A stretch of 64,000 nucleotides of DNA from Isoetes taiwanensis (lineage: Eukaryota; Streptophyta; Lycopodiopsida; Isoetales; Isoetaceae). This document shows positions 10,496-21,484 of the stretch, piece after piece (the first letter of the stretch is position 1; each line of letters starts with the position of its first letter). The notes beneath the pieces were generated by a model. The model saw nothing but the letters and a program-made list of their open reading frames with translations. It had not been told where the DNA came from and made no database searches. The DNA is taken from positions 6,136,623 through 6,200,622 of the forward strand of contig JAJEKV010000027.1 in NCBI GenBank assembly GCA_021234155.1. Direction: 5' to 3'. Position numbers and translations under genes: made by a program.

Positions 10496-12276
10496 ATGTC
10501 GGCTCGAGGTTTCACTCCTGAAGAACTTCTTTGCCAAACGGCGGCTCGACTGGAGCGCCATCAACGACGCGAGGCTGTTAGGGATATGTATGACACTGCT
10601 TATGACATTGAGGGAGGTCATTATCCGGCCACGCCTTTCGGTCGGCACCTCCTACCCCTCGTGCTCATTCTCGACCGGGGTCTCCCCTCGGGTGTCGTCA
10701 TTGTTCACAACCGCAATCTCCACAACATACCCCCTGCCATTACGCCTCACTATTTCCGGACTCGACCGGCACCTATATCAATATTCCTCGGGCCACACCT
10801 CTCCCGTCACAACCATCTTCTCCTCCTCGCGGAATGGGCTACCATCATGTCACCTTTGGCCCTTCCTACGTTCATGGCATTCCAACTTCTCCCTCTTTCA
10901 AAGACGCTCTTCCCCGTTTATCAAACCACCGATCTCAAGCCTAATGAGGACCCGGCTCAAGGCCCTTCCCCACCGGATGCTACTTTTTATGGACCACCGG
11001 GTTTTTCAAAAGCCCCACCACCTTGCACTTTCGGTCTCGGGCGGTTCCACCTCTCTATGCTTCGATCTCCTCAACCAAATCCACACATGCAGGCTCAAGT
11101 TCGCCTTCATCCCCCACTCATAATTTGAAGTTGACTTATCCCACTTTTGGCAACACTAAATGCAAACCTTCGGATCAAAGTGCCCGGCACACATGGAGGA
11201 ATTTGAAGCCTTGGCCATTCGAAGCGGTCATGCACAGCCACAACTCAAATTTCATATCTTTTTCGACCACGCCGAGGGCGCCCCTCATCGCTGGTTAATG
11301 ACCAATAAGAGTCACCGGAAACAAAGTTGGCAAGAAATGAAAACTACCTTTTCGCCTCATTATGGCACACCGGAAGATGATCGATTACTCCTCAAGCAAC
11401 TCAATGACCTTCAACAAGAGCCCACCTGAGTCCGCCCGGGATTTTTATGGACCGTCTTCACATTCTCGTCGGTAAATTCGGGGAGTACCCCACGCAAAGC
11501 CGATCCTCGCCCGGTTTCGCGGGGGCCTTCCTCCGCCATTCGACTCATGATGAATACACTGCGTCCCAAATCTTTGGAGCAAGGCTATTGAATTGGTCAA
11601 TCTTTCGGTCAATGTTTCTTTCTGGTGGTGTTGCTCATAGAACTCCCTTTCATGCCCCCCGCCATGGTTCCTCGAGAACTCGCTCAACCTCAAAGAAGCA
11701 AATCCACAACGCGCTCACATCTGGTGTACTATTTGTAAATATCAAGGTCATCTGGCAAATGAATGCAACGCCTCCAATGGCCCTCCTCATTGTAAAAGAT
11801 GCAATATGTGCAATCATGCCACGGAAGAATGCACGCGATCTCATCCTACACCTTTTCGTAATAAAATGGTCTTTCAAGTCCAGACCACGCCTCAACAACA
11901 ACCGTCATATCAGCCTCAGCAATATCAAGCTCAACCACCGCAGCAGTATCAACAAACGCAGCCATCTCAACAGTCACGGGGACAAGGCAACCGTCCTCCT
12001 TTTGATCCTTCCAAGGCTCACTGTTATCATTGTCATGAATGGGGTCACACCACCACGGCGTGTCCTCAACTGCCTCAAGTTCAAGTTCAACTTCCAGGTT
12101 CCAATCAACCGGCTTCTGTCCGTCTCACGGCTTATCAACTCTGGGTGGCCAACGGGAAACAGGGCCCTCATCCTGTTTTGAGAAAGCCTCCTCGGCCGCC
12201 TCAACAGCAGCGACCTCAGCAAGCCGCGTCTACTTCCAATCCTATGGATCAACAAGCTCAGGAGGAAATTTATTAG
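10496..12276 (+). pseudogene. gag (capsid and nucleocapsid) with frameshifts
   Basis: The ATG at 10496 opens a polar N-terminal part (MSARGFTPEELL). A capsid-like segment follows at about 11160-11429 in another frame (FHIFFDHAEGAPHRWL, SWQEMKTTFSPHYG). The nucleocapsid in the third frame (about 11720-12276) has zinc knuckles CTICKYQGHLANEC and CYHCHEWGHTTTAC (both CX2CX4HX4C) and a CNMCNHATEEC-like one between, within Gln/Pro-rich DNA. Gag packages element RNA. At least two frame changes break it here. Confidence 0.75.
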
Positions 12277-12348
12277 GCTCTCAACCCTCCTGTCCAACAG
12301 TCAAATTGGGTTGGTCTTGTCTCGCGTCACACACGGGCTTCACGCCCT

Positions 12349-15300
12349 TTGACCATTATTCCTCATGACACGCAACCTGCTTTTGCTGTGGAAACTGTCC
12401 CTCATGACGATGATAAAAAAGTTCACTTCGCACCTGATCTTGACAAACTTATGCCTCACGTCATGCCTAAAGTGAGACAAAGTATTCTGAAACTCATGCA
12501 GGCTGCGGAAGGTCGAACAGTAGCAAATGTTCATGCCACCACGAGAGCTCAGCAGCGTCAGGCCGCACCATCATCATCCACCAGTGCACGCTCTCAGCCA
12601 TATCCAAATATTGCTGCTGAGGTCGAGCTTCTCAAAGAAGTTTCTGCTTCTCTACCACAGTCCCAGCTCCATTGGACCCTGCGGACCCCTTTTCACATGT
12701 TCTCTTGGAACTTCAGGAAGAACTTGCCAAGATCAAGATTCCCTTGAGCCTGGCCACTACTTTGAAACTCTGTCCGGCTCTCAAAGATCAGTTACCTCTT
12801 CCCACGGTTCTGGTTGGAGCTGTTGCGACTTCAACACCCACGGTGCATGCCACGGTGGGCAATCAACATATCAATCATGTCCAAATTGATGGTGGTAGTG
12901 CCGTCAATCTCATTACTGATAAACTTAGGAAGCAATTGGGCATCAAACAGTTATACCGTGCCCCTTATGACATCAAATTGGCAAATGGCCATATCATGCG
13001 CCCTCAAGGCGTCACTCCTCTTCTCCACATCAGCATTGGTGATCTCAAATTCCCCTTGGAATTTGGTGTTTGGAAAGCAGGAGAAGATCCTGGTGATTAT
13101 GAAATGCTGGTTGGACGACCTTTTCTCCGCCAGGCTAAGAGTATTCATTACTGGGCAACGGACCAACTTGTTATAACTGATGGATGCCACCATGAATCTG
13201 GAAACTGGCAAATTGATCTCTGTCGAGAATGCTGAACCCTCCATCTCAGACACTGACTCTGAAGAAGCCCAAAATATCTATCAGGTTCAAGCTCCTCCAG
13301 CGGGTCTCCCTCTCTCCTCTTACCCTGAGTATGCTGATCCTTGGGGTGACATGACGCTCGATCAGGACCAGGCTGTGGCGGCTCTCTTGGACCCTTACCT
13401 GGCTTCCTGCAATCGCATTCAACGTCTTGATCATTTTTCTGACCCAACTCCTTCTTCAGAAACAGTTGATGTTCATGCCGTCATGAAGCAACCCTTACTT
13501 GATGACGCTCAGCAGCCTCTTTTATTCACCATGCAAAATGCTGCCCCTCCTGTCATGCTCCAGCCTCCTGCTCATCAAGTTCAGGACACAGAGGTTGTTC
13601 CTCACATTCAAACTCCAGAAGTGGAAATCGTGGACATTGGCAACAATCAACCAGTCCGCTTAGCTGCTAAACTTCCACCGACCTATAAAGCACGCGCTGT
13701 GACGCTGTTCAAGAAATTCAAACATATTTTTGCTTGGAGCTACAAAGACCTTCGGGGTATCAAAAAAGAATTGGGGGAACTCACCATTCCTACCAAATCT
13801 GATGCAAGACCAATCTAGCAACGACAGTACAGGCTCAACCCAAATTACCGTGACCGCGTCAAGGCTGAAATTGACAAACTCTTGGCTGCTGGCCTGATTT
13901 ATGAGGTCAAACATTCTGAATGGGTGAGCCCCATCGTCATTGCTCTCAAACACAATGGTAAGATCCGCGTTTGCGTGGATTACAGAAAACTCAATCAAGC
14001 CACGGAGCGTGATCACTTTCCGCTTCCCTTCACTGACCAGGTTCTTGAAGAAGTTGTTGGTCATGAAATGTACTCTTTCATGGATGGTTTTTCTGGGTAC
14101 AATCAAATTTCTATCAAGCAAGAAGATCAACTCAAAACTACCTTCACCACCCCGTGGGGCACTTTTGCCTACAAGGTGGTCCCTTTTGGTTTGTCAAACT
14201 CTCCTTCAACCTTTCAGCGCATCATGCTCTCTGTCTTTCAAGGCTTTATGAAGGATAAACCTTTTCTACAGATCTTTCAAGATGATTTTTCTGCCTACAG
14301 CTCCATGGATGATCATTTGGACAAATTGGAGCTTGTCTTTCAAAAATGTGATGAATCTGGCATCAGTCTCAATCCTGAGAAGTGCACTTTCTGCGTCACC
14401 TCAGGAGTTCTGTTGGGTCATGTGGTCAGTAAAGAAGGCATCACCACGGATCCCGCTAAAATCAGTTGTGTACTGAAAGCTCAAGCACCGTCTAATATCA
14501 AAGAGACACGCTCTTTCCTGGGTAAGGTCAATTACTATTCCACCTTCATTCCTGGACTTGCAGCTATAGCTGACCCCATTCATAAACTCACGGGTGATGA
14601 ATCCACTTGGGCTTGGAATTCCCAAGCGGAAGCTGCTTTTCAGAAGTTGAAGCTGTTACTTACTCAGGCCCCGGTACTTGTTCCTCCTCAATGGGACAAG
14701 CCCTTCCATGTTCATGTTGACGTCTCTGCCTTTGCAATTGGTGCTGTTCTCTCTCAGGCCTATGATGAAACCACGGATAAACCAATCCGCTATGCCAGCC
14801 GGAAACTCAATCCTGCTGAGCGCAACTACTCTGCCACAGAACGTGATGGCTTAGTTTTCTGTGTCCAACGTTTCAGACATTATTTGTTGGATAGCCAGAT
14901 TAAGTTCTTTGTTGACCATCAAGCTCTTCTTTATTTGATCAACAAAGCCACGCCCACGGGTAGAATTGCTCGTTGGGTCCTTCTTCTGCAAGAGTTCGCT
15001 CCCTTCGAAATTGTTCATAAGGCAGGCAAATCTCATGTGGTGCCTGATTATCTTTCACGCATCCACACGGACGATCCCTCCACGGGTGTTTCGGACGCCT
15101 TTCCAGATGCTCAATTGTTCCTGGTCACGGCCACGCCACATTGGTTTCATAACTTTCAGCAATATCTTCTCAATGGTGCTCTTCCTCCCGCCGATCAGAC
15201 GCTCTCTCCAGAAAAGCTTCGCTCCCGCCACCGTCAGTTTCTCAGAGAGGTCCGTGACTATACCATGGTCGCAGGCCATTTGTACAAACGAGGCAAAGAC

Positions 15301-16459
15301 ATGGTCCTCCGTCGTTGTGTCCTCCCTCATGAGGTGCCCGATATTGTTCGACAAGCCCACGATGGGCTTGGTGGTGGTCATTTTAGTGGTGACGCCACGG
15401 CACGCAAAATTCTTTTGGCAGGATACTTCTGGCCCACGCTCTTCAAAGATGCCCACGCTTATGCTCGGACGTGTGACGTCTGTCAGCGTGTGGGAAAGCC
15501 CACGGCCCGTGACGCTCTTCCATTGACGCCGGTTGCCACGCCACCTCCCTTCAGCAAATGGGGAATGGATTTTGTGGGACCCATGGACCCACCGGCGCGG
15601 CACACTCGTGCCCGCTATATTTTGGTCATCACGGATTATGCTACCAAATGGGCGGAAGCTTGTGCACTTCCTGACAACACGGCTGCCAGCACAGCCAAGG
15701 TTCTCTACACGCACATCATCACGCGTTTTGGTTGTCCCACGGAACTTGTTAGTGATCGTGGCGTGCATTTTGTCAACCATACCATTAAGGAGCTCACGGA
15801 TTATCTTCACATCCAACACCGGAAGAGTACACCCTATTATCCTCAAGGAAATGGCTTGGCTGAAAGTACCAACAAAACTCTCATCACTATTCTCAAAAAA
15901 ATTTGTGACGCTTCTCGCACAGATTGGCAAGAAAAGTTGCCTACTGTTCTTTGGGCTTACAACACTAGTTTCAAAATAGCTACTGGTCACACTCCTTTCA
16001 AACTCGTTTATGGTCAAGAAGCTCTCATGCCTTTTGAATATATTCTTCCAACTCTCCGTTTTCAACTTGCTACAGCACATAATCCACCTGCTGCACTCAA
16101 GGAAAGAGTTTATCAATTGGAACAGTTAGATGAACTTCGGCGTGATGCTTACATTCGTGTTCTTCATGGCCAACAGTTGCAAAAATCTTTGCATGACAAA
16201 CGACTTAAGACAAAAACATTCAAAGAAGGTGATTTGATTCTCGTTACAAAAATTTTCCAGGCAAGTTAAAGTTCAGATGGCTTGGTCCTTATCAAATTGT
16301 TCAAGTGGTACAATCCAGCGTTTTCAAGCTGGCCGAACTCGATGGCACTCCATTTCTACACTGGTTAATGGCTTTCGCCTCAAACAATTTCATACAACAG
16401 AAAGTGACAATCATCCACCAGATGATGTTCCAGACACAGACACAACAGATAGTGACTAA
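12349..16459 (+). pseudogene. pol: protease, RT, RNase H, integrase
   Basis: The protease (about 12840-13130) has IDGGSAVNLI in place of the usual D[ST]G active site wording, and a flap/ILG-like GDYEMLVGRPF. The frame changes at about 13190. A TAG at 13816-13818 lies between the linker and RT. RT runs from about 13850 to 14560, with the catalytic box FQDD (near 14275-14286) where most have YxDD. RNase H follows, then integrase: zinc-binding HDGLGGGHFSG and CDVCQRVG, then D (15568), D (15754) and E (15862), spaced D-x61-D-x35-E, the classic DD35E layout. The long frame (RT to integrase) is open to 16267. The GPY/F-like FRWLGPYQIVQV continues in a second frame and the C-terminus (VNGFRLKQFH to DTTDSD) in a third, ending at 16459. 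The enzymes copy element RNA to DNA and insert it. Confidence 0.85.
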
Positions 16460-16598
16460 CAAGCGGCATATTTATATTATAGAGGTGAAATTTTTACAAA
16501 ATGTGAGCAGAGCCCATCTATTTTCCGCTATGGGCAGAGCCCTATTTACAAAAACGGGCTGAGAGCCCTATCTACTAAATCCTAAGGAGAAAAACCCT

Positions 16599-16865
16599 CT
16601 ACTCCGGGTTTGGAGCAGAGGTGATACGCAGGATATGGTACCAGTTGTGCTCCGGGTCCCAGCGCAGGTGAAGCACCACCTCCATCCCGTTGGTGAGGGG
16701 ATCGGGATGCTCAGCCATCCCTGCACACCACCCATCCATGGCAATGCCACGGTTGTGGCACCGCCAGAGGTCCAAGCAGTCCATCTTGCAGGTAATCCAC
16801 TCGAGGCAGTTAGAAGGCATAGTGCACTTGTCGTGAAGTCCAGCCGCAGACATACTGAGCGCCAT
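16599..16865 (-). CDS. Antisense ORF inside the Ty3 element
   Basis: On the minus strand the ATG at 16865 opens an 88-residue frame with alternative ATGs at 16853 and 16820. It is rich in Trp and Cys (NCLEWITCKMDCLDLW, MDGWCAGM, HLRWDPEHNWYH) and ends SAPNPE. A TATA box stands 30 bp upstream and an inverted CCAAT further up. A second minus frame with a real ATG at 17079 (to 16810) overlaps in another frame and reads across the TATA region, so one frameshifted longer protein is an alternative. Antisense extra ORFs between pol and the 3' LTR are known in plant Ty3/Gypsy (Tat-type) elements. No homologue was recognised. Confidence 0.45.
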   Translation of the reverse strand: MALSMSAAGLHDKCTMPSNCLEWITCKMDCLDLWRCHNRGIAMDGWCAGMAEHPDPLTNGMEVVLHLRWDPEHNWYHILRITSAPNPE

Positions 16866-16894
16866 CGGGTGTCTCAGCTTCAACCACTGTTCGT

Positions 16895-16944
16895 CTTATA
16901 TAGCCACCTGAGGACCTCCCCGTCGACGTGGACCAATCAGAAAA
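16895..16944 (-). promoter_or_regulatory. Candidate antisense promoter
   Basis: On the minus strand TATATAAG lies at 16902-16895. Upstream are the ACGT-core GTCCACGTCGAC (about 16920-16931) and the reversed CCAAT box CTGATTGG (about 16930-16940). The spacing fits a plant pol II core promoter firing toward the antisense ORF. The sense ORF at 17404 faces away from it, so the interval could be bidirectional. This is seen from motifs only. Confidence 0.4.
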
Positions 16945-17403
16945 TTTGCCAACGTGTTCGCAATGCAAGGCTCTTTCTAATTCCAGAATCTTTTCTGCCG
17001 CCGCATATCTAGTCATGGTACCTTCTGACACCTTCGTCTTAATGATATCCCACTTCGAGTTGCCAGCATTAAATGACATTCCTTCTTTTCACGCCCGTCG
17101 AACATTAATGTGCGTCCTTTCGCCAGCTGTCACATCCGATCATTCTCTTACGTCTCATCGCCACCGTTCATTGCTTCTCCCTTTACCGTTTGGGGACTTA
17201 GCCAAAATTTTGCCTCTCAATCACCTCCTTCGCATCTGTCGCCACCTGGCATCATCAACGGTTGCCTGTTCATCCTCATCACGCCCCTTCGCCAACACTT
17301 GTGCGCCCTAAAACCTTTTCGCCTCTCAGCAATTTCGTCTTCCGCTCTCCGCCCTCCGCCTTTGCAACACAATTCTTCCTGTTTCCTTCTGACGCTCTTC
17401 GCC

Positions 17404-20085
17404 ATGGCTGCACCTAAATTTTCCACACTTCAAGCTACTGCTCCAAGGGATCCGGCTCTTTTCGAGTCTGTGTCTTTCCTGACGCCCACCTTTCGTGAAG
17501 CCCTTGTTGGCCCGAGTCGTGAAGTTGCGGAACGCCAAAAGCTTTATGAATTCTCACAGATGGACCTCCCTGCACCAAATCCAGAGCAATTGAAGCAGTT
17601 CATCGCTCACATCGTCAACAGCCCGAACGGCTATGTTACTGTGGTCGATGGCACCACCATTTTGCTTACCCAGCCCCTGATTTCTGAGGTATTCCGTATT
17701 CCTTTGCAAACACCTTGTTTATCTTGGGCTGCCTTACAGGATATAGATGTCACTGAGTTCGGCGCTCCTTCTTATCAAGCCAACATGCATCGCCTCACCA
17801 ATATTGCAAAGACCCATGATACTTTTGTCAAGTTTTTGTGGCGCAAATTGCTCGGGTATTCTATCAAGAACACCCACATCAATAAGCCGTTCTATAATCT
17901 GGTGATCACAGCCATCCGCTCCAACCACCACATTGATTGGCCCCAGCTGTTGTTCTACCGCCTTCTTCAAGAAGTAGACCGCATTCGGGCTACCCCCTCC
18001 TCTGTCCTTGAAGTTTCAGTGGGTGGCCATCTTCAAGCCCTCATCCGTCATTATCTTCCTGTTCCTGTGTCCGTTTCAAATTCTCGTGCATCCACTCAGC
18101 ACTCCCTACATTCACTTCCTCAAAATCAACAGGCTGGAACTTCACGCCCTTCTTCTTCTGGTCATGTCCAACATAACACCACGCATGTCACTGTCTCCTC
18201 CTCCTCCACAGAAACGAGGCCATCAAGTTCTCATCATGTCTCTCAAACGTCACAAACACGGCAACAGCAGGCCCCTCCACCTCCACATCCTCGCCAGCTT
18301 CTGTATCAATACCAGCAGGATGTTCAAGCTGCTGCTCTCAAGTTGCAAGAATCCCAGGACGCTCTCATGAATGGGGTTCAAGCATCCCTGGAGGCCTCGG
18401 AAGCGGTTCACCGAGACTTTCACGCTGCTACCACGCAAGTTCACACTCTGGAGAACCAGCTTCAAGCAAAGCACGAGGCTCTTTTACAGGCCCGTGAGGA
18501 TCTAAAGGCTACCCACGATCAGCATAGTCTGCTTGCTGATCAGCAGGCTCAATTGCAAACCACCATTCAGGAATTGTTGGAACAGGTCAAGGCAAGGGAG
18601 ACTCTCTTGGTTGACAAGGATAAAGACATTGCCAAGCTGGACACGCTGTATATAGAGCTTTCTCGGCATTACAACACTCAAGCTCAAGACCTTACAGCGC
18701 GTGACGCTCAAATAGCCTCATTAGAAGCTCAGCTTTCCACGTTGACCTCTCAGCTCCCACCTCTCCAAGATCAGCTTACGGAGGCTAAGAAACAGAAAAT
18801 TATTGATGACGCCGAGATTGCCACGCTTCGACTCAATATTCCTGGGCAATCCTCTTCACATGCCACGCCTTCTCAGAAACGGGTCCGTGATCAGTCACGC
18901 CTTCTGTTAGAAAAGGAGAACCGGATCCGTGACCTCGAACAACAGCTACAGCAAGCCATTCAGTCTGCTGATGAGGCCCAGACCAAACAAGAAGGTTACG
19001 TTACCATCGCCCTCAACATGTCAGTTGACTTCCCTATTCCTTCCAGTTATCTCGATTATGTGGTTGCCCGCCGCCACCTCTTTCTTCTGAAGTGGTATGC
19101 GGCCGATGGTCCCGTTGATGTCCACCTGCGCACTGAGGATTTTCTTCGGATCTGGCCAGACCTCTCCATTGAAGACAAAGGTTTACTCTGCGCCCTTTTA
19201 GTCTTCGACCTCATTCACTGCGAAGATCCGGATTTGATCACCTTCCGAGTTGTTCAGCCGATGGCGTACATTTTCCATGACTTCTATCTGGCTGATACAC
19301 AGGACAAATTTCGTGATGGGCCACATCAGAACTTTCAGGGTGAATCAACAGTTCAATGGTTGCTCTTGGACAACAACCCATATCTGTCTGATCGTGATCG
19401 GACACACGCTCTTCATCAGGAGTACATGCCTGAGCTTGCTCATCATTTACCTCTATGGCAAGCCGAAACGCTGCAACAGGTACGGAAGAATCTTGGGCAT
19501 CCTGAGGATCTTCCATTTGCCCAAGTTTATATGCAGCACTTGGCAGGTTACAATCAACTGCGTGCTCTTCTGGATAGCAAGACAGTCCCCACGGGTTGGG
19601 ATAGCCCTCCAGTGTACTCTCAGCTCCCTGCTTCTGCTTGGGACCAGTGGTGCAAAGCTCTTGATCCCGACCTTGTCTGTGAATTCCAGGAGCAGGCTCA
19701 GCAGCCCACGCCCACGTGCATGGCTCCCTCTCCATATGCTTCACTGGGTGTCCCTCCACGCCCCCGGTTCCTCACCTCTGATTGGCGTCTCCCCTTTTGG
19801 ACCAAGGTCATGGATGGCCACGCTGGGTGGACTCCGCCTCAGATCTCGACGGATCTCAGGTGGGATCCCCGTTTTGTCCGCCGCTCCAATTGGGAGGATG
19901 GTGCCACCCTGGATGACACTTCAAATTGGATCTATATTGCAAATGAGCGTGGTTGGCAAACGCCCGCTGATGCTGTTCACGGCCTTGATACTTTCTTGCA
20001 GAATGCCGCCACCTCACCAGACCCTTCATACACCGTCAAGCTGGCTTCTGTGCTGCTCTCAAGTGCATCCTGGTCAGCTCCTTAA
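17404..20085 (+). CDS. Extra sense ORF of the Ty3 element: 893-aa coiled-coil protein
   Basis: The ATG at 17404 has a good context (GCCATGGC). The open frame runs further upstream but that part is C/T-rich leader. Residues ~1-230 form a globular part (LYEFSQMDLPAPN, FIAHIVNSPNGYVTVVDGTT, PLISEVFRIP) whose layout recalls the putative plant transposon protein domains found in extra ORFs. Residues ~230-300 are Ser/Gln/Pro-rich, ~300-540 a long Gln-rich coiled coil (LENQLQAKHEALLQAREDL), and ~560-893 a second globular part with many Trp. It sits after pol and before the 3' LTR, where Athila elements carry env-like genes. No transmembrane segment or signal peptide is evident, so an envelope role is not supported. 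The long frame suggests the protein was kept under selection until recently. Confidence 0.7.
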   Translation: MAAPKFSTLQATAPRDPALFESVSFLTPTFREALVGPSREVAERQKLYEFSQMDLPAPNPEQLKQFIAHIVNSPNGYVTVVDGTTILLTQPLISEVFRIPLQTPCLSWAALQDIDVTEFGAPSYQANMHRLTNIAKTHDTFVKFLWRKLLGYSIKNTHINKPFYNLVITAIRSNHHIDWPQLLFYRLLQEVDRIRATPSSVLEVSVGGHLQALIRHYLPVPVSVSNSRASTQHSLHSLPQNQQAGTSRPSSSGHVQHNTTHVTVSSSSTETRPSSSHHVSQTSQTRQQQAPPPPHPRQLLYQYQQDVQAAALKLQESQDALMNGVQASLEASEAVHRDFHAATTQVHTLENQLQAKHEALLQAREDLKATHDQHSLLADQQAQLQTTIQELLEQVKARETLLVDKDKDIAKLDTLYIELSRHYNTQAQDLTARDAQIASLEAQLSTLTSQLPPLQDQLTEAKKQKIIDDAEIATLRLNIPGQSSSHATPSQKRVRDQSRLLLEKENRIRDLEQQLQQAIQSADEAQTKQEGYVTIALNMSVDFPIPSSYLDYVVARRHLFLLKWYAADGPVDVHLRTEDFLRIWPDLSIEDKGLLCALLVFDLIHCEDPDLITFRVVQPMAYIFHDFYLADTQDKFRDGPHQNFQGESTVQWLLLDNNPYLSDRDRTHALHQEYMPELAHHLPLWQAETLQQVRKNLGHPEDLPFAQVYMQHLAGYNQLRALLDSKTVPTGWDSPPVYSQLPASAWDQWCKALDPDLVCEFQEQAQQPTPTCMAPSPYASLGVPPRPRFLTSDWRLPFWTKVMDGHAGWTPPQISTDLRWDPRFVRRSNWEDGATLDDTSNWIYIANERGWQTPADAVHGLDTFLQNAATSPDPSYTVKLASVLLSSASWSAP

Positions 20086-20150
20086 ATCGGCAGCGTCCCA
20101 TCTTTTACTGCAACCCGAATGCAAGCGTCAGTGCCTAGACCTGCCTACTC

Positions 20151-20610
20151 ATGGAGTGCCAGTTCGTTTCTTCGACCGCACATGCTGCCCTGGAAGACAT
20201 GGTGCGCTCTCATTTCCTCATTGATGCAGATCCTGCCCTTGGGTTCAACACTCCTGCTGCTCTTCAAATACGTCAGGATCTCATTGGCACTTACCATAAT
20301 GGTGCCCGTCCTCATTCCCGTGAAGATCACTTTCAGACTGCTGGTTTCCCGCCCTCGGAGACACTTCCTCCTTTTCTTCACTCGAAAGTGTCGCTTTTGG
20401 TGGGGAGGGAGGTTAGTCCTGTGCCTCCCGGTATGGGACTATTCATGCATCTGACGGACCAAGTTAAGTCCAAGGATCCTGACCAGCGCTGGGTCGATCG
20501 TCAAAGGCTCAAACAAAAGACCAAGCGCCGGACCACGCAGTCAAAGCCAGCCGCTACCAAGAGGCGGCGCCAGACAAGTGGGGCCCGTCCCGCCACCGTC
20601 GGCGTCAAGA
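20151..20610 (+). pseudogene. Displaced C-terminal part of the extra ORF
   Basis: After the TAA at 20083-20085, protein-like sequence continues in another frame: AALEDMVRSHFLIDADPALG, PPFLHSKVSLLVG, GLFMHLTDQVKSKDPDQRW. It ends in a very basic tail (KQKTKRR, KRRRQTSG) that looks like a nuclear localisation or nucleic-acid-binding segment. It runs straight into the 3' LTR. Either the 893-aa protein was once longer and lost its frame, or this is a separate small ORF with its own ATG at 20151. Confidence 0.5.
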
Positions 20611-20997
20611 TGATTCCGTGCACTTCAAGAGGCACCGCCAAAGATTCCAACAAATCAGGCCTCCTTCCGTGAGTCCAAGACCGAGATCAGTCAGAGTGTC
20701 TATATTGGGCCAAAGGCCATTGTACTATATATATGAGTAGAGTTAGCACATGAGTTTTTAGATGAGTTTTGAGTCTTGTCTCACTTCAGTTTTCTCTCGA
20801 TTGCGAGAGCTCATGTATCATCATCATTGATATCAAGGAAGCTTATCATTGTTGTCTCATTGTTCTTTTTTTTCTTTTCCCTTCCCCTTGTTTTCTTGCA
20901 AATCCCGCGTGACATAGTTCCCCGGATTCTCCTGTTAGATCCAAGGGTCCTCACAGAGGGCTGTCTTGCAGGAGTTCCCGAACCCAGACCCCAAACA
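20611..20997 (+). repeat. 3' LTR
   Basis: Matches the 5' LTR (TGATTCCGTGCAC to CCCCAAACA) with a few indels, mainly in the T-rich stretch and near the 3' end. It is preceded by GGCGTCAAGA, where a polypurine tract would be expected; the tract is poor. Confidence 0.9.
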
Positions 20998-21448
20998 TGG
21001 GTGCTCCCTCTGATTCATCTTGACGCATCTCAACTTCATTGGCCAGAAATTGGAATGATCCAGACAAGCAAGCTTACATACACTCTAATCTGCATTGCCT
21101 TATGGGCAATATAGAAGCATAGGTGCTCGGTTGCCCTTGGTGGCCAGGAAATCTCAATCGGCATGATGAAAAATACTTTCAATCAGGCAGTAGCTTTAAT
21201 GGCCATCGCCCATATCCGCAAGATGGGCCAAGCATATGATAAAGATCTTGATAGGATCGGCAAGATCCAAGGCTTCCTTCTCTACTTTAAGTGCTCCTGG
21301 TCCAATGATGGAAGCAGCTAAATATAGTATGCAGGAGAACCAATACTAGAGCAATCTTTTGCTCACGGCCTCATGGGCCTTTCCTTCTCGTTTTTTCGTC
21401 ATACTTTCTATGTACCTATTTTATATAGTTAATATAATCTAGCCTTGC

Positions 21449-21480
<32 letters not shown>
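20998..21480 (+). repeat. Poly(A)-tailed retrocopy or L1 3' end
   Basis: A short protein-like frame (MMKNTFNQAVALMAIAHIRK, ending CSWSNDGSS and a stop, about 21161-21322) is followed by an untranslated stretch. It ends TTAATATAATCTAGCCTTGC then AATT and ~30 A residues. The tail wording resembles the L1 end near 48500 and the one near 42620. It is either a 5'-truncated L1 or a processed transcript, abutting the 3' LTR directly. Confidence 0.45.

Positions 21481-21484
<4 letters not shown>

Larger units (their letters stand above)
10060..20997 (+). mobile_element. Ty3/Gypsy LTR retrotransposon, ~10.9 kb, with extra ORFs
   Basis: Two direct LTRs bound the element (10060-10449 and 20611-20997), both starting TG and ending CA. 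Inside, in order on the plus strand, are gag with zinc knuckles, protease, RT, RNase H, integrase and a GPY/F-like tail. The PR-RT-RH-INT order is that of Ty3/Gypsy. No chromodomain was seen. Between pol and the 3' LTR lies about 4.1 kb with an antisense ORF and a sense 893-aa ORF. Integrase and RT wording resembles the Athila/Tat side of the family, an inference from memory of those motifs. The five bases flanking the LTRs (ACAAG, TGGGT) do not match, so no target duplication is seen. Frameshifts and a TAG show that this copy is not autonomous as written. Confidence 0.9.

Noticed and set aside
15055-16116. 353-residue frame antisense to integrase
   Set aside because: It is the complement of a well supported integrase coding frame; its openness follows from codon bias of the sense strand.
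16810-17079. Upstream minus-strand frame as a separate gene
   Set aside because: It has a real ATG but runs through the TATA/CCAAT region and stops just inside the antisense ORF. Kept only as a possible frameshifted N-terminal part.
17404-20085. Envelope protein of an endogenous retrovirus-like element
   Set aside because: Position fits, but no signal peptide, furin-like site or transmembrane segment is visible. Coiled-coil and Gln-rich composition argue against it.
19250-20224. 324-residue plus frame overlapping the 893-aa ORF
   Set aside because: Shifted reading of the extra sense ORF. Composition is Leu/Arg/Ser-heavy without motifs, while the other frame has clear coiled-coil and globular parts.
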